Origin: Streptomyces mutabilis
GTDB taxonomy: Bacteria > Actinomycetota > Actinomycetes > Streptomycetales > Streptomycetaceae
Assembly: GCF_014649815.1 (NCBI RefSeq)
Contig: NZ_BMTT01000012.1
Location: 1 to 64,000 of the forward strand
DNA length: 64,000 nt
Direction: 5' to 3'
The position numbers and the translations under genes are program-made. Below the pieces are notes generated by a model. The model was not told the origin of the DNA. It did not search any database and worked only from the letters and a program-made list of their open reading frames with translations. Positions 30,059-40,020 of this stretch are shown one piece after another (the first letter of the stretch is position 1; each line of letters starts with the position of its first letter).

Positions 30059-31846
30059 ATGCTGAAGCCCAAGGCCACCAGCACGCGTGAAGTCGTGTCC
30101 CTCGACGGACTGTGGCTGTTCGCCCTCGACACGGCGCTCGGCGCCGAGCCGTGGCGAGGCCCACTGGACACCCCCCTGGAAGCCCCCGTACCCGCGAGCT
30201 ACAACGACCTGTTCACCGATCGGGCGATCCGCGACCATGTCGGCTGGGTCTGGTACCAGCGCACGGTCCGGGTGCCGCGTGGCTGGGCCGGGGAGCAGAT
30301 ATTCGTCCGGGTGGACGCGGCCACGCACACCGGCCGGGTATACGTCGGTGATGTGCTGGTCACCGAGCACGCCGGCGGCTACACCCCCTTCGACGCCGAG
30401 ATCACCGAAGTAGTGTGCGCCGGGGAGGAGTTCCGACTCACCATCGCGGTGAGCAACGAACTCACCAACACCACCATTCCGCCCGGCAGTGTCACCGTCG
30501 GCGAGGACGGCCGCCGCCAGCAGAAGTACCTGCACGACTTCTACAACTACGCCGGACTCGCCCGCTCGGTCTCGCTGCACTGCGCCCCCACCGTGCGGGT
30601 CGGGGACATCACGGTCGTCACGGACATCGCAGGGACGACCGGGCTCGTCGACTACTCCGTCGTCACCACCGGCCCGGCCGATGTGCGCGTGCGCCTGCTC
30701 GACGCCGACGGCACCGAGGTGGCCGCCGGCTCCGGCGAGCAGGGCGTGCTGCGGGTCCCGGAGGCCACGCTCTGGCAGCCCGGCAAGGCGTACCTGTACG
30801 AACTGGTCACGGAAGTCGCCGAGGGGGAGACGGTGATCGATAGCTATCCGCTGGCCGTGGGCATCCGCAGCGTCGAGGTGCGTGACACCCAACTCCTCAT
30901 AAACGGTGAGCCGTTCTATTTCACTGGCTTCGGGAAGCACGAGGACGCACCCGTGCGTGGCAAGGGCCACGACAACGCCTACCTCGTCCACGACTTCGAG
31001 CTGATGCGCTGGTGCGGCGCCAACTCCTTTCGCACCACTCACTATCCGTACGCTGAAGAGGTCCTCGACCTCGCCGACCGGCAGGGATTCGTCGTCATCG
31101 ATGAGTCGGCGGCCGTTGGGATCAACCTCTTCATCGAGGGCGGCATAGCCAACCCCAACAAGCGGCCCACCTTCTCGCCCGACACCATGAACGACCAGAC
31201 CCGTGCCGCCCACGCGCAGGAGTTGCGGGAGCTGATCGCCCGCGACAAGAACCACCCGAGCGTCGTCATGTGGTGCATATCCAACGAGCCCGCCTCCCAT
31301 GAGAGCGGCTCGCGTGAGTACTTCGAGCCTCTAGTCGACCTGGTCCGCGAGCTCGATCCGGGTCGCCCCGTCACGTACGCCAGCTTCATGTTCGCAAGCC
31401 CCGCCAACGACAAGATCGCAGATCTCTTCGATGTCCTCTGCCTCAACCGCTACCACGGCTGGTATCGGGACAACGGCGACCTCGCCACGGCCGAAGCCGC
31501 CCTGGAGGCCGAGCTCACGGACTGGGTGAAGGTACACGGCAAGCCGATCGTCATGAGCGAGTACGGCGCCGACACCGTCAGCGGTCTGCACTCGGTCTGG
31601 GACATCCCATGGACCGAGGAGTACCAGAAGGACCTCCTGGAGATGCACCACCGTGTCTTCGACCGCTTCGACGCGGTGATCGGCGAACAGGTCTGGAACT
31701 TCGCCGACTTCCGTACATCGAACGGCATCCACCGGGTCGACGGCAACAGAAAGGGTGTCTTCACCCGCGAGCGTCTACCGAAGGCTGCGGCCCACGCCCT
31801 GCGAGCCCGTTGGCAGAAGAACGGATCGCGCAAGCCCACCGCGTGA
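30059..31846 (+). CDS. uidA: Beta-glucuronidase, glycoside hydrolase family 2
   Basis: A 595-residue GH2 enzyme of usual length. The N-terminal sugar-binding domain includes VPASYNDLFTDRAIRDHVGW and WYQRTVRVP; the TIM barrel has FYFTGFGKHEDAPVRGKG and NSFRTTHYPYAEEVLDLADR, a beta-glucuronidase signature. The acid/base Glu is in WCISNEPAS (Glu410) and the nucleophile in VMSEYGADT (Glu501). No signal peptide is visible, so it acts in the cytoplasm on imported glucuronides. It is the first gene of an operon with the ABC transporter 70 nt downstream. Confidence 0.93.
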   Translation: MLKPKATSTREVVSLDGLWLFALDTALGAEPWRGPLDTPLEAPVPASYNDLFTDRAIRDHVGWVWYQRTVRVPRGWAGEQIFVRVDAATHTGRVYVGDVLVTEHAGGYTPFDAEITEVVCAGEEFRLTIAVSNELTNTTIPPGSVTVGEDGRRQQKYLHDFYNYAGLARSVSLHCAPTVRVGDITVVTDIAGTTGLVDYSVVTTGPADVRVRLLDADGTEVAAGSGEQGVLRVPEATLWQPGKAYLYELVTEVAEGETVIDSYPLAVGIRSVEVRDTQLLINGEPFYFTGFGKHEDAPVRGKGHDNAYLVHDFELMRWCGANSFRTTHYPYAEEVLDLADRQGFVVIDESAAVGINLFIEGGIANPNKRPTFSPDTMNDQTRAAHAQELRELIARDKNHPSVVMWCISNEPASHESGSREYFEPLVDLVRELDPGRPVTYASFMFASPANDKIADLFDVLCLNRYHGWYRDNGDLATAEAALEAELTDWVKVHGKPIVMSEYGADTVSGLHSVWDIPWTEEYQKDLLEMHHRVFDRFDAVIGEQVWNFADFRTSNGIHRVDGNRKGVFTRERLPKAAAHALRARWQKNGSRKPTA

Positions 31847-31916
31847 CCGCGCCAGCGTCCCGATCAGCACTCCTGAACAGCCCATTGGATCGTTCCCGGA
31901 CAAGGAAGTTCGTGAC

Positions 31917-33482
31917 ATGCCCAGAACACTGAACAGGAATCACCGTCACACCTCCGCCGTCGCCGCCGCGACGGTCGCGCTGATCACTGTGCTGTCCGCC
32001 TGTAGCGGGGGTGACTCGTCCGACGGCGCCGCGCAGGGCACCGACGCGCTGAAGTTCGCCATCCAGACCCCGCCGAACTCCCTTGATCCGTCCCAACTCA
32101 CCGTTGGGGAGAACGCGTTCATTTGGTCCGCGCTCTACGACACGCTCCTGTACATGGACAACAACGGTGAGCTCAAGCCCAATGCGGCGGAGAGCTGGAA
32201 GTACAGCGACGACCGCCGCACCCTCACCTTGAAGCTCCGCGAAGACCTCACCTTCAGCAACGGCGGCAAGGTGGACGCCAATGCAGTGAAGGCAACCGTC
32301 GAGCACACGATGAGGACGCCGGGCCCGTCCCGCGCCCTGTTCAAGAGCGTCGACAAGGTCGAGGCCTTCGACAAGCGCACCGTGGTGTTCTCCCTCACCA
32401 AGCCGGACGCGGTGCTGCTCTACGCGCTCGCCGCCGAAGGCGGAGTGATCGCGGACCCGAAGACGGTCGACGACAAGCGGACGGTACGCAATCCCGTCAG
32501 CTCCGGCCCGTACGTCCTGGACGAGGCGAAGACCGAGGCCGGCACGGTCTTCTCGCTCAAGCGGCGCGACAACCACTGGAACGCGGACGCCTTCCCGTTC
32601 CGCACTGTAGACATCCGTCTGATCCGGGACCCCGGAGCGTACACCAACGCCCTGCAGTCGGGGCAGCTCAACGCCGGCAGTGTGCGGGTCGAGGACCAGG
32701 CGCGCGTCAAGGCGGCAGGATTCACCGGGACGGAGGTCAAGGCCAACTCCCTCGCCATGCTTGTCATCGGGGACCGTGCGGGCGAAGTGGAACCGGCTCT
32801 TGGTGATGTCCGGGTGCGGAAGGCCATCGCCATGGCCTTCGACCGCGAGAAGATCATCAAGCAGCTGTTGAAGGGCGTTGGCGAACCGGCCACACAGCAG
32901 TTCAGCCCTGGCGGACCGGCACACGATCCCGAGCTGGGCGGGCTGCTCGACTACGACCCGCAGCAGGCCAAGAAGTTCCTCGCCGAGGCCGGATATCCCG
33001 ACGGCTTCTCCCTCCGGATGCCGGAGATCATATACGCCAAGCCGTTCGTTCCGACGATCACTCAGTCGCTCGCGGATATCGGCATCGAAGTCAAGTGGGA
33101 CGCCATCCCTCCACAGCGCACGTACAACGCGTACTCCTCGAAGAAGTACCCCGTGTACTTCACTGTTGAGTCCGCCAATGCCTTCCCACGCGAACTCAAC
33201 TGGCACATCCCGACCAACACTTCCCACAACCCGTGGGGGACCCGCGACCCGAAGCTCGACGACCTGATGGCGAAGTACCATGCCGAACCGGACACCGACC
33301 GGGGCACCGAGCTCGCCAAGGAGATGAACGGCATCCTGACCCGCGAGGTGTGGGACGCGCCGCTGTTCACGCTGGACCGCCAGTGGTTTACCAAGGACGG
33401 CATCACTGTGCTCAATACGGGCAAGAGTAGTGTGCCCACCCTCCGCTGGTTCGGTGTCTCGGGCGAGGGAGCGGACCGGTGA
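31917..33482 (+). CDS. ABC transporter substrate-binding lipoprotein, family 5
   Basis: A 521-residue SBP_bac_5 protein. The signal peptide ends in a lipobox LSAC with Cys29 as the lipid anchor. The mature part opens with ALKFAIQTPPNSLDPSQLTV and has the family pattern RTLTLKLREDLTFSNGGKVD and AIAMAFDREKIIKQLLKGVG. Family 5 includes peptide, nickel and plant-oligosaccharide binders. Beside a glucuronidase and a putative glycosidase, glucuronides or acidic oligosaccharides are the likely ligands. The ATG at 31917 is preferred because it gives a proper signal sequence. Confidence 0.9.
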   Translation: MPRTLNRNHRHTSAVAAATVALITVLSACSGGDSSDGAAQGTDALKFAIQTPPNSLDPSQLTVGENAFIWSALYDTLLYMDNNGELKPNAAESWKYSDDRRTLTLKLREDLTFSNGGKVDANAVKATVEHTMRTPGPSRALFKSVDKVEAFDKRTVVFSLTKPDAVLLYALAAEGGVIADPKTVDDKRTVRNPVSSGPYVLDEAKTEAGTVFSLKRRDNHWNADAFPFRTVDIRLIRDPGAYTNALQSGQLNAGSVRVEDQARVKAAGFTGTEVKANSLAMLVIGDRAGEVEPALGDVRVRKAIAMAFDREKIIKQLLKGVGEPATQQFSPGGPAHDPELGGLLDYDPQQAKKFLAEAGYPDGFSLRMPEIIYAKPFVPTITQSLADIGIEVKWDAIPPQRTYNAYSSKKYPVYFTVESANAFPRELNWHIPTNTSHNPWGTRDPKLDDLMAKYHAEPDTDRGTELAKEMNGILTREVWDAPLFTLDRQWFTKDGITVLNTGKSSVPTLRWFGVSGEGADR

Positions 33483-34420
33483 TCAGCTACGCGCTGCGCA
33501 GGCTCGCGGCCGGCCTGGTGCTCGCACTTCTCGTCTCCGTCATCACCTTCTGGCTGCTGAGTTACAGCTTCGAATCCGTCGTCGCGAGCCTGCTCGGCTC
33601 CGGTGCCACGGACGCCGAGGTCCAGGCCAGGATGACCGACATGGGCATGGACCGGCCCGTCCTCGCCCAATACGCCGACTGGCTTGGCGCCGCTCTCACC
33701 GGCGACCTCGGCGACTCCTACTTCACCAACGAACCCGTCATCGGCGCCCTCACGGACCGGCTCGGCGTCACCCTGTCGGTCGTCGTCACTGCGCTGCTGA
33801 TCACCGCCGTGGTCAGCGTGCTGCTCGGCGTCACCGCCGCCACCCGGGGCGGCGGCGCCGACCGGGCCGCTCAGGGCATCTCTCTGGTCGGCTACCTGGT
33901 GCCCTCGCTGCTGCTTGCCATCGGCCTGGTATACGTCTTCGCGATCAAGCTGAAATGGCTGCCGGCCACCGGGTTCACCCCGTTGTCGGAGAATCCCGGG
34001 AAGTGGGCACAGAGCATCGTCATCCCGGTGGCGGCGCTCATGATCGCTGGCATTGCCACCCTCACCGCCCAGGTGCGCGGCGCCATGATCGACGAGCTGC
34101 GCAAGGACTATGTACGCACGCTGCGCACCCGAGGGCTCTCACCGCGCCGTATCGTCCTGCGCCATGTGCTGCGCAACGCCGCCGGGCCCGCGCTGACCGT
34201 GCTCTCGCTGGAGTTCCTCACCATGCTCGGCGGCTCGCTCGTCATCGAGAACGTCTTCGCGCTGCCCGGCTTCGGAAGCTTCGCCTTCAACGCCTCCCTG
34301 CAGGGCGACATCCCGGTGATCATGGGCGTCATGATCCTCGCCGTGCTGATGGTGATCGTCGTCAACCTGGCCGTGGACCTGATGAACGGCTGGCTCAACC
34401 CGAAAGCGAGGGTGCGATGA
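33479..34420 (+). CDS. ABC transporter permease (DppB-like)
   Basis: A 313-residue inner-membrane permease starting YALRRLAAGLVLALLVSVIT, as DppB/OppB proteins do. It has about six hydrophobic segments and the coupling loop RTLRTRGLSPRRIVLRHVLR. GTG 33479 overlaps the stop of the binding-protein gene by 4 bp, and its stop overlaps the next start. Confidence 0.92.
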   Translation: MISYALRRLAAGLVLALLVSVITFWLLSYSFESVVASLLGSGATDAEVQARMTDMGMDRPVLAQYADWLGAALTGDLGDSYFTNEPVIGALTDRLGVTLSVVVTALLITAVVSVLLGVTAATRGGGADRAAQGISLVGYLVPSLLLAIGLVYVFAIKLKWLPATGFTPLSENPGKWAQSIVIPVAALMIAGIATLTAQVRGAMIDELRKDYVRTLRTRGLSPRRIVLRHVLRNAAGPALTVLSLEFLTMLGGSLVIENVFALPGFGSFAFNASLQGDIPVIMGVMILAVLMVIVVNLAVDLMNGWLNPKARVR

Positions 34421-36237
34421 CCGCCGACACGACCACCGCGAACACGGCCCCCGAGTCAGTCGCTCAGCGGATCTCGACCTTGCGGCGCCTGGCCCGCAAC
34501 CCCCAGGCCGTCATCACCGCTTCGACCCTGATGGTCATCGTCGTGGCGGGCCTGCTCGCCTCTGTGATCAGCTCCCACGGCCCCAGCCACGCCTCCCTCG
34601 ACGCGATCAACGCCGGGATCGGCACCGACGGCTACCCGCTCGGCGCCGACAAGGACGGCCGCGACATCCTGGCCCTGCTCCTGCACTCCATCAACACGAG
34701 CGTGGTCACGGCACTTATCGGCACGGGCCTCGCGCTGGCCGTCGGTGTACCTGCCGGCCTCATCGGCGGCTACTTCGGCAGCCGCGTCCGGGCCGCCACC
34801 GAGTGGCTCTTCAACCTGATCATGACGTTTCCGGGGCTGCTGCTCCTGATCGTCCTGATGCCGGTCACCAAGGGCGACTTCCGGGCCACCATGGCGCTGT
34901 TCGGCGTGCTGCTCGCCCCGAACGTCTTCCGCATCGTGCGCAACCAAGTGCTCGGCGTGAAGAACGAGCTCTACGTGGACGCCGCACGCGTCTCGGGGCT
35001 CCCCGACCGTCGCATCCTGGCCCGGCACGTCCTGTTCGCCGTGCGCGGCCCCGTCGTCATCGCCTCGGCGTTCCTGGCCGGTACGTCCATCAGCGTCCAG
35101 GCCGGGCTCGCGTTCCTCGGCGTCGGCAACAGCGAGGTGCCCAGCTTCGGTGCCATGATCCACTCGGGCTTCGCCAACCTGTACGTCGCCCCGTCCCAGT
35201 TCGCCATCCCGAGCCTGCTGCTCGGCATCATCACCGCCTCGCTCGTGCTGTTCGGCAACGCACTCCGCGACACCTTGGAGGGCAGCCCGCGCAAGCCGCA
35301 GCCGATCGTCACGCCCACCCCGCGGGCCGCGACGGGCACGTCCGAGCGGGCCGAGGGGCTGCTTGTGGTCGAGGACCTCGCCATCTCTTACGAATCCCCT
35401 GACGGCAAGCCCAACGAGGTGGTCCGTGGCTCCGGCTTCACCGTCCAAGCCGGGGAGACACTCGGACTGGTCGGCGAGTCAGGCTCCGGCAAGACACAGA
35501 CCGCGTTCGCCGTGCTCGGCGTGCTGCCCCCGGCGGCACGAGTGACGCGCGGATCGGTCCGGCTCGACGGCCGCGAGCTCCTCGGCCTGCCCGACCGCGA
35601 GATGCGCAAGATCCGGGGGCGGACCATCGCGTACGTGCCCCAGGAACCCATGTCGAACCTGGACCCGTCGCTCACCGTGGGCGCCCAACTCGCGACCTCC
35701 ATACGGGCAGTGGAACCGATGCCGCGCGCCGAGGCCCGGCAGCGCGTCCTCCCCCTGCTCGGCCAGGTCGGCATACCCGACCCCGAGCGAGTGGCCGGCA
35801 GCTACCCGCACCAGATATCCGGCGGCATGGCCCAGCGCGTTCTGATCGCCGGAGCTGTGGCCGGGCGCCCACATGTCCTCATCGCCGACGAACCCACGAC
35901 CGCCCTTGACGTGACCGTTCAGGCCGAGATCCTGGACCTCCTCCACGACCTGCGCAAACGCCTGAACATGGCGGTCGTGCTCGTCACCCACAACTTCGGC
36001 ATGGTCGCCGACTTCTGCGACCGGGTCGCCGTCATGCGCCAAGGGGAAGTCGTCGAGACGGGCACGACCACCGAGACCTTCGACGCTCCGCGGCACGAGT
36101 ACACCCGCATGCTGCTCGACTCGATCCTCGACGACACGACGACCCGTAGCGACGCGCCTCCGCGTGCCGACGCGCCGCCACTCGTCGACGGCCCCCAGCA
36201 CACCGACGCGCCCATCGGCGGGAAGAGGACCTCATGA
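34417..36237 (+). CDS. ABC transporter permease-ATPase fusion (DppC-DppD)
   Basis: A 606-residue frame joining two normally separate parts. Residues ~1-290 are a DppC-like permease ([20 protein letters not shown]; coupling loop [20 protein letters not shown]). After a short linker near 295-310, residues ~315-580 are a DppD-like ATPase with Walker [10 protein letters not shown], signature ISGGMAQR and Walker [13 protein letters not shown]. The tail is rich in Asp, Pro and Ala. No stop codon or overlap lies between the two domains. Such fusions occur in some actinobacterial Dpp/Opp systems. Confidence 0.9.
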   Translation: MTADTTTANTAPESVAQRISTLRRLARNPQAVITASTLMVIVVAGLLASVISSHGPSHASLDAINAGIGTDGYPLGADKDGRDILALLLHSINTSVVTALIGTGLALAVGVPAGLIGGYFGSRVRAATEWLFNLIMTFPGLLLLIVLMPVTKGDFRATMALFGVLLAPNVFRIVRNQVLGVKNELYVDAARVSGLPDRRILARHVLFAVRGPVVIASAFLAGTSISVQAGLAFLGVGNSEVPSFGAMIHSGFANLYVAPSQFAIPSLLLGIITASLVLFGNALRDTLEGSPRKPQPIVTPTPRAATGTSERAEGLLVVEDLAISYESPDGKPNEVVRGSGFTVQAGETLGLVGESGSGKTQTAFAVLGVLPPAARVTRGSVRLDGRELLGLPDREMRKIRGRTIAYVPQEPMSNLDPSLTVGAQLATSIRAVEPMPRAEARQRVLPLLGQVGIPDPERVAGSYPHQISGGMAQRVLIAGAVAGRPHVLIADEPTTALDVTVQAEILDLLHDLRKRLNMAVVLVTHNFGMVADFCDRVAVMRQGEVVETGTTTETFDAPRHEYTRMLLDSILDDTTTRSDAPPRADAPPLVDGPQHTDAPIGGKRTS

Positions 36238-37082
36238 CCGGCACCCTGCTCGACATCGACGGTCTTGAGGTCACCTTCCCTGGCCGCGGTCTGCGCTGCC
36301 GCCCCCACCAGGTGCTCCACGGCGTGTCACTGGACGTGGCCGCCGGCGAGACACTCGGGCTCGTGGGCGAGTCCGGCTCCGGGAAGACCACCATCGGCCG
36401 AGCGGTCCTCGGACTCGTGAAGCCCAGCGGCGGACGGATCACCTTCGCCGACGTCGACATCACCCATGCCGCCGGCGCACGGCGGCGCGCCCTCGCCCGC
36501 GACATCCAGGTCGTCTTCCAAGACCCCTACAGCTCGCTCAACCCGTCGCTGACCATCGGCGACATCCTCGGCGAACCCCTCGTCGTGCAAGGCGTCGGCC
36601 GTAAAGAGGCCAACGCCCGGATCACCGCCCTCCTCGATCAGGTCGGGCTGCCCGTCAACAGCGCGGCCCGGCTGCCCCGCGAGTTCAGTGGCGGCCAGCG
36701 GCAGCGGGTCGCCATCGCCCGCGCCCTCGCGCCCCGGCCCAAGCTGGTGGTCTGCGACGAACCGGTCTCCGCACTGGACTTGTCCACCCAGCGCCGGGTG
36801 TTGGAACTTCTTGTGGACATCCAGCGCGACACGCAGGTCGCCTACCTGTTCATCTCCCACGATCTCAGCGTCATTCGCCACATCAGCCACCGCGTCGCCG
36901 TGCTGTACCGGGGCGACCTCGTGGAGACCGGGGAAGCCGCGAAGGTAACAGCGACCCCCGACCACCCGTACACCAGGCGCCTTCTGCTCGCCGCACCGGT
37001 CGCCGACCCGGCGGAGCAGCAGCGCCGCAGAGAGGAACGATGGCGATTCGCCGAGCGGGACGCGGACAGGAGCGCGGCATGA
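36234..37082 (+). CDS. ABC transporter ATP-binding protein (OppF/DppF-like)
   Basis: A 282-residue ATPase with Walker [11 protein letters not shown]-loop VVFQDPYSSLNP, signature FSGGQRQR, Walker B LVVCDEPVSALD and the switch His in FISHDLSVI. It completes the transporter (binding protein, two permeases, two ATPases). It overlaps its neighbours by 4 bp on both sides. Confidence 0.93.
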   Translation: MTGTLLDIDGLEVTFPGRGLRCRPHQVLHGVSLDVAAGETLGLVGESGSGKTTIGRAVLGLVKPSGGRITFADVDITHAAGARRRALARDIQVVFQDPYSSLNPSLTIGDILGEPLVVQGVGRKEANARITALLDQVGLPVNSAARLPREFSGGQRQRVAIARALAPRPKLVVCDEPVSALDLSTQRRVLELLVDIQRDTQVAYLFISHDLSVIRHISHRVAVLYRGDLVETGEAAKVTATPDHPYTRRLLLAAPVADPAEQQRRREERWRFAERDADRSAA

Positions 37083-38128
37083 CGGACACCCGCGAGATCA
37101 GAAAGGTCCTCGCGACCGTCCCGTACGCCGAGGCCGAACTCGACCGGCTGCGGGAAGCGTTCGCACCCGCCGAAGTCGTCGCCGTCTCCTTCCGGGACAA
37201 CGAGGGCATCGCGGCAGCGCTGGAGGAGGTCGATGTCGCGGTCACCCTGGGTGACCTCGACGACCGCCATCTCGCCGCGCCCCACCTGAAGTGGGTTCAC
37301 TGCGACCACGCCGGACTGACGCGGTCCGCGCGCCCCGAGGTCTTCGAGCGGGGACTGATCGTCACCGGCTCGGCAGGCCGCTCGGCAGCCGCGCTCGCCC
37401 AGCACGTCTTCTTCTTCGCGCTCTCGCTCGCCTTCGACAGTTACGGCCTGCACGACGACCACCGCCGCCGCGTCTGGGGCGGCATCGAGGGCTACCACGA
37501 CCGGCTGAGCCTGTGGGGCCGTACCATGGGGATCATCGGGCTCGGACACACGGGCCGGGAAGTCGCCAAACTCGCCGAGGCGTTCGGCATGCGCGTGATC
37601 GCCTACCGTCGGCAGGACACCCCGGCGACCGCGCCCGTGGAGCGCCTCTACTCGGCCGAACGCGGCGACACCGTCGAGCCTTTGCTGCGCGAGAGCGACG
37701 TGGTGGTGGTCGCGGCGCACCTCAGCGACGAGACCTACCACCTCATCGGCGCCCGCGAGCTGAAGTCGATGAAGCCGTCTGCATACCTGATCAACATCGC
37801 GCGCGGGGCGATCGTCGACGAAAACGCGCTAGTGGTGGCACTCGAGGCCGAAACGATCGCGGGGGCGGCATCGGACGTCTTCGAGACCGAGCCCCTGCCG
37901 CCGGACGCCCCGATCTGGAACGCGCCCAACATGCTGATCACACCCCATGTCACGCCGCGTCTGCCGGACCGCACTCAGCGCTCCATCGACATCATGGCGG
38001 AAAACGCCCGCCGCTACCGCGCAGGTGAGCCGATGCTCAACAGGCTCGAACCGCACCACGTCTTCAGCCGCAAGACCGACAAGTACGCAAACCGCACCGG
38101 AACGACCCGATGGGGGACGGAGTCATGA
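37079..38128 (+). CDS. D-isomer-specific 2-hydroxyacid dehydrogenase
   Basis: A 349-residue NAD-dependent dehydrogenase. The Rossmann motif is MGIIGLGHTGREVAKLAEAF. Catalytic residues are visible as Arg in LINIARGAIVDENAL, Glu in FETEPLPPDAP and His in ITPHV. It reduces 2-keto acids or oxidises D-2-hydroxyacids. It lies inside the glucuronide operon with 4-bp overlaps, so a sugar-acid-derived keto acid is a likely substrate; this is inference. Confidence 0.88.
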   Translation: MTDTREIRKVLATVPYAEAELDRLREAFAPAEVVAVSFRDNEGIAAALEEVDVAVTLGDLDDRHLAAPHLKWVHCDHAGLTRSARPEVFERGLIVTGSAGRSAAALAQHVFFFALSLAFDSYGLHDDHRRRVWGGIEGYHDRLSLWGRTMGIIGLGHTGREVAKLAEAFGMRVIAYRRQDTPATAPVERLYSAERGDTVEPLLRESDVVVVAAHLSDETYHLIGARELKSMKPSAYLINIARGAIVDENALVVALEAETIAGAASDVFETEPLPPDAPIWNAPNMLITPHVTPRLPDRTQRSIDIMAENARRYRAGEPMLNRLEPHHVFSRKTDKYANRTGTTRWGTES

Positions 38129-40020
38129 CTCAGTGGTGGCAGCAGCGTCCGATGCGCCTCGTGCAGACCAATTTGCGGGAGATCGACGTCACCGCGGACC
38201 CGGACCGGTTCGTCGAGTCGCTCAAGGAATTCTCTGCGAACGTCGTCCTTTTCAACGCCGGCGGCATCGTCGCCAACTACCCGACCTCTCTGCCCTTCCA
38301 CTACCGCAACCCACACCTGACCGGTGACTTCCTCGGCGAGGTGATGGAACGAGTCCAGGCGGCCGGCATCCGCCTCATCGCCCGCTTCGACTTCAGCAAG
38401 GTCAACGAGTCCATCGCGTCCGCCCACCCGGATTGGCACTACAGGAGCTTCAAGGGTGAGTCGGTCACGTACAACGGACAGGTCCATTGCTGCCTGAACG
38501 GCGCCTACCAGCAGGAGCACTCCCTGGAGATCCTCGCCGAGGCCGCCTCCCGCTATCCGATCGACGGCGTGTTCATCAACATGCACGGCTACGAGGTGCG
38601 CGACTACAGCCGCGTCGTCCACGGGTTCTGCCAGTGCGACAACTGCGCCCGCCGGTTCGCCGAGGAGGGCGCAGGAGCACTGCCCCGCTCGCTCGACGAC
38701 CCGAGCTACCCCGCCTACCTGAAGTTCCAGGCCCGCACGGTCGCCGAGCTCTTCCAACGCCGGGCCGCCGTGGTCAAGGACATCCGGCCGTCCATCGCCA
38801 CCTGCAACTACACCCCGTCGGGCACCGACATCCACCGCCTGGAGTCCGGCACGCAAATGGCCGACGGCATCCCCGACTTCACGTACTCCGCCAGCCACCA
38901 CGTGAAGATGGTCACCGATACCTTCGCCGGCATGGCCGTCAGCAACGCCGCCGTCCACTTCGTCGACTTCCCGATACGTCACGCAGCCGTCTCGCCGCAC
39001 CTGACCTCCCTGCGCCTGGCCCAGGACGCGGTGCACGGCGGCTGGCTCGACTTCTACGTCCTCGGCACCCTCGACGGGCAGCCGGACCGCCGCTGCTTCG
39101 ACCAGGTCCGCGAGCTGTACGCCTTCCACGCCGAACACGAGCGCTACTACACCGGTACGCGGCCGGTCTCGGACGTCTGCCTGGTCCAGCCGCCCAGCCG
39201 CGGACGCGACTCGAAAGAGTTCCTCGGCGTCTACCGCATCCTCGCCGAGAACCACGTGCAGTTCGACGTCATCAGCGCGAAGGAGGCCACACGGGAGCGA
39301 CTGCGCGGCTACGCGGCCGTCATCGTCCCCGCCGCCGGTATCGACATCGACACCGACCGTCCGGTCCTGCGCACCGGCACCACCAGCACGGTGCCCATCC
39401 AGGGCGCGTACTTCGCCATCCGCCCGGACGACAAGAAGACGTTGACCGGCCTGGACGACCTCGACCTGGTGTACCTCTACGGCGCATTCGAGCCCATCGA
39501 GCGCGAGGGCGACGGTTACCTGGCGTACATCCCGCCGCACATGTTCGGCCCGCCGGAAAAGTGCTACTACACCGAGGTCACCGACATCCCCGGCATGGTC
39601 CGCACCCCCGACGGCGACGTGGTCATCCCCTGGAACCTCGGCACGCACTATGAGGAGTACGCCCACGACGGCCACGCCCGCTTGGTGCTCGCTGCGCTGC
39701 GTGACCTGCTCGCCGTGAAGCCGAGCCTGACCACCGACGCCCCGGCCACGGTGGAGGTCTCCACGCGCGACAACCCTGGCGCCGGATGTCGCCTGGTCAA
39801 CCTCGTCAACGTCACCGGCCAGCTGGGCACCGCCTTTCACGCGCCGGTCCCGGTCCGCGACATCACGGTGCATCTGACGCTGCGCCGCACCCCGGTCCGC
39901 GCTCACGCCCTGCGCTCGGACGAGGACATCCACCTGGCCATCGACGGCGACACGGTGTCGCTGACCGTCCCCGAGACGGGGCTCTTCGAGACCGTGGTCA
40001 TCGAGTACGGCGAACTATGA
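38125..40020 (+). CDS. GHL6-like putative glycosidase (alpha-amylase-type TIM barrel)
   Basis: A 631-residue protein. The N-terminal half is a TIM-barrel domain resembling hypothetical glycosyl hydrolase family 6: RLVQTNLREIDVTADPDRFV, VVLFNAGGIVANYPTSLPFH, GIRLIARFDFSKVNE, DGVFINMHGYEVRDY and the CQCDNC cysteine cluster. The second half looks like a beta-galactosidase trimerisation (amidotransferase-like) domain followed by a beta-sandwich. No signal peptide is visible. Last intact gene of the glucuronide operon, so it may cleave imported uronic-acid-containing oligosaccharides. The catalytic residues were not identified. Confidence 0.7.
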   Translation: MTQWWQQRPMRLVQTNLREIDVTADPDRFVESLKEFSANVVLFNAGGIVANYPTSLPFHYRNPHLTGDFLGEVMERVQAAGIRLIARFDFSKVNESIASAHPDWHYRSFKGESVTYNGQVHCCLNGAYQQEHSLEILAEAASRYPIDGVFINMHGYEVRDYSRVVHGFCQCDNCARRFAEEGAGALPRSLDDPSYPAYLKFQARTVAELFQRRAAVVKDIRPSIATCNYTPSGTDIHRLESGTQMADGIPDFTYSASHHVKMVTDTFAGMAVSNAAVHFVDFPIRHAAVSPHLTSLRLAQDAVHGGWLDFYVLGTLDGQPDRRCFDQVRELYAFHAEHERYYTGTRPVSDVCLVQPPSRGRDSKEFLGVYRILAENHVQFDVISAKEATRERLRGYAAVIVPAAGIDIDTDRPVLRTGTTSTVPIQGAYFAIRPDDKKTLTGLDDLDLVYLYGAFEPIEREGDGYLAYIPPHMFGPPEKCYYTEVTDIPGMVRTPDGDVVIPWNLGTHYEEYAHDGHARLVLAALRDLLAVKPSLTTDAPATVEVSTRDNPGAGCRLVNLVNVTGQLGTAFHAPVPVRDITVHLTLRRTPVRAHALRSDEDIHLAIDGDTVSLTVPETGLFETVVIEYGEL

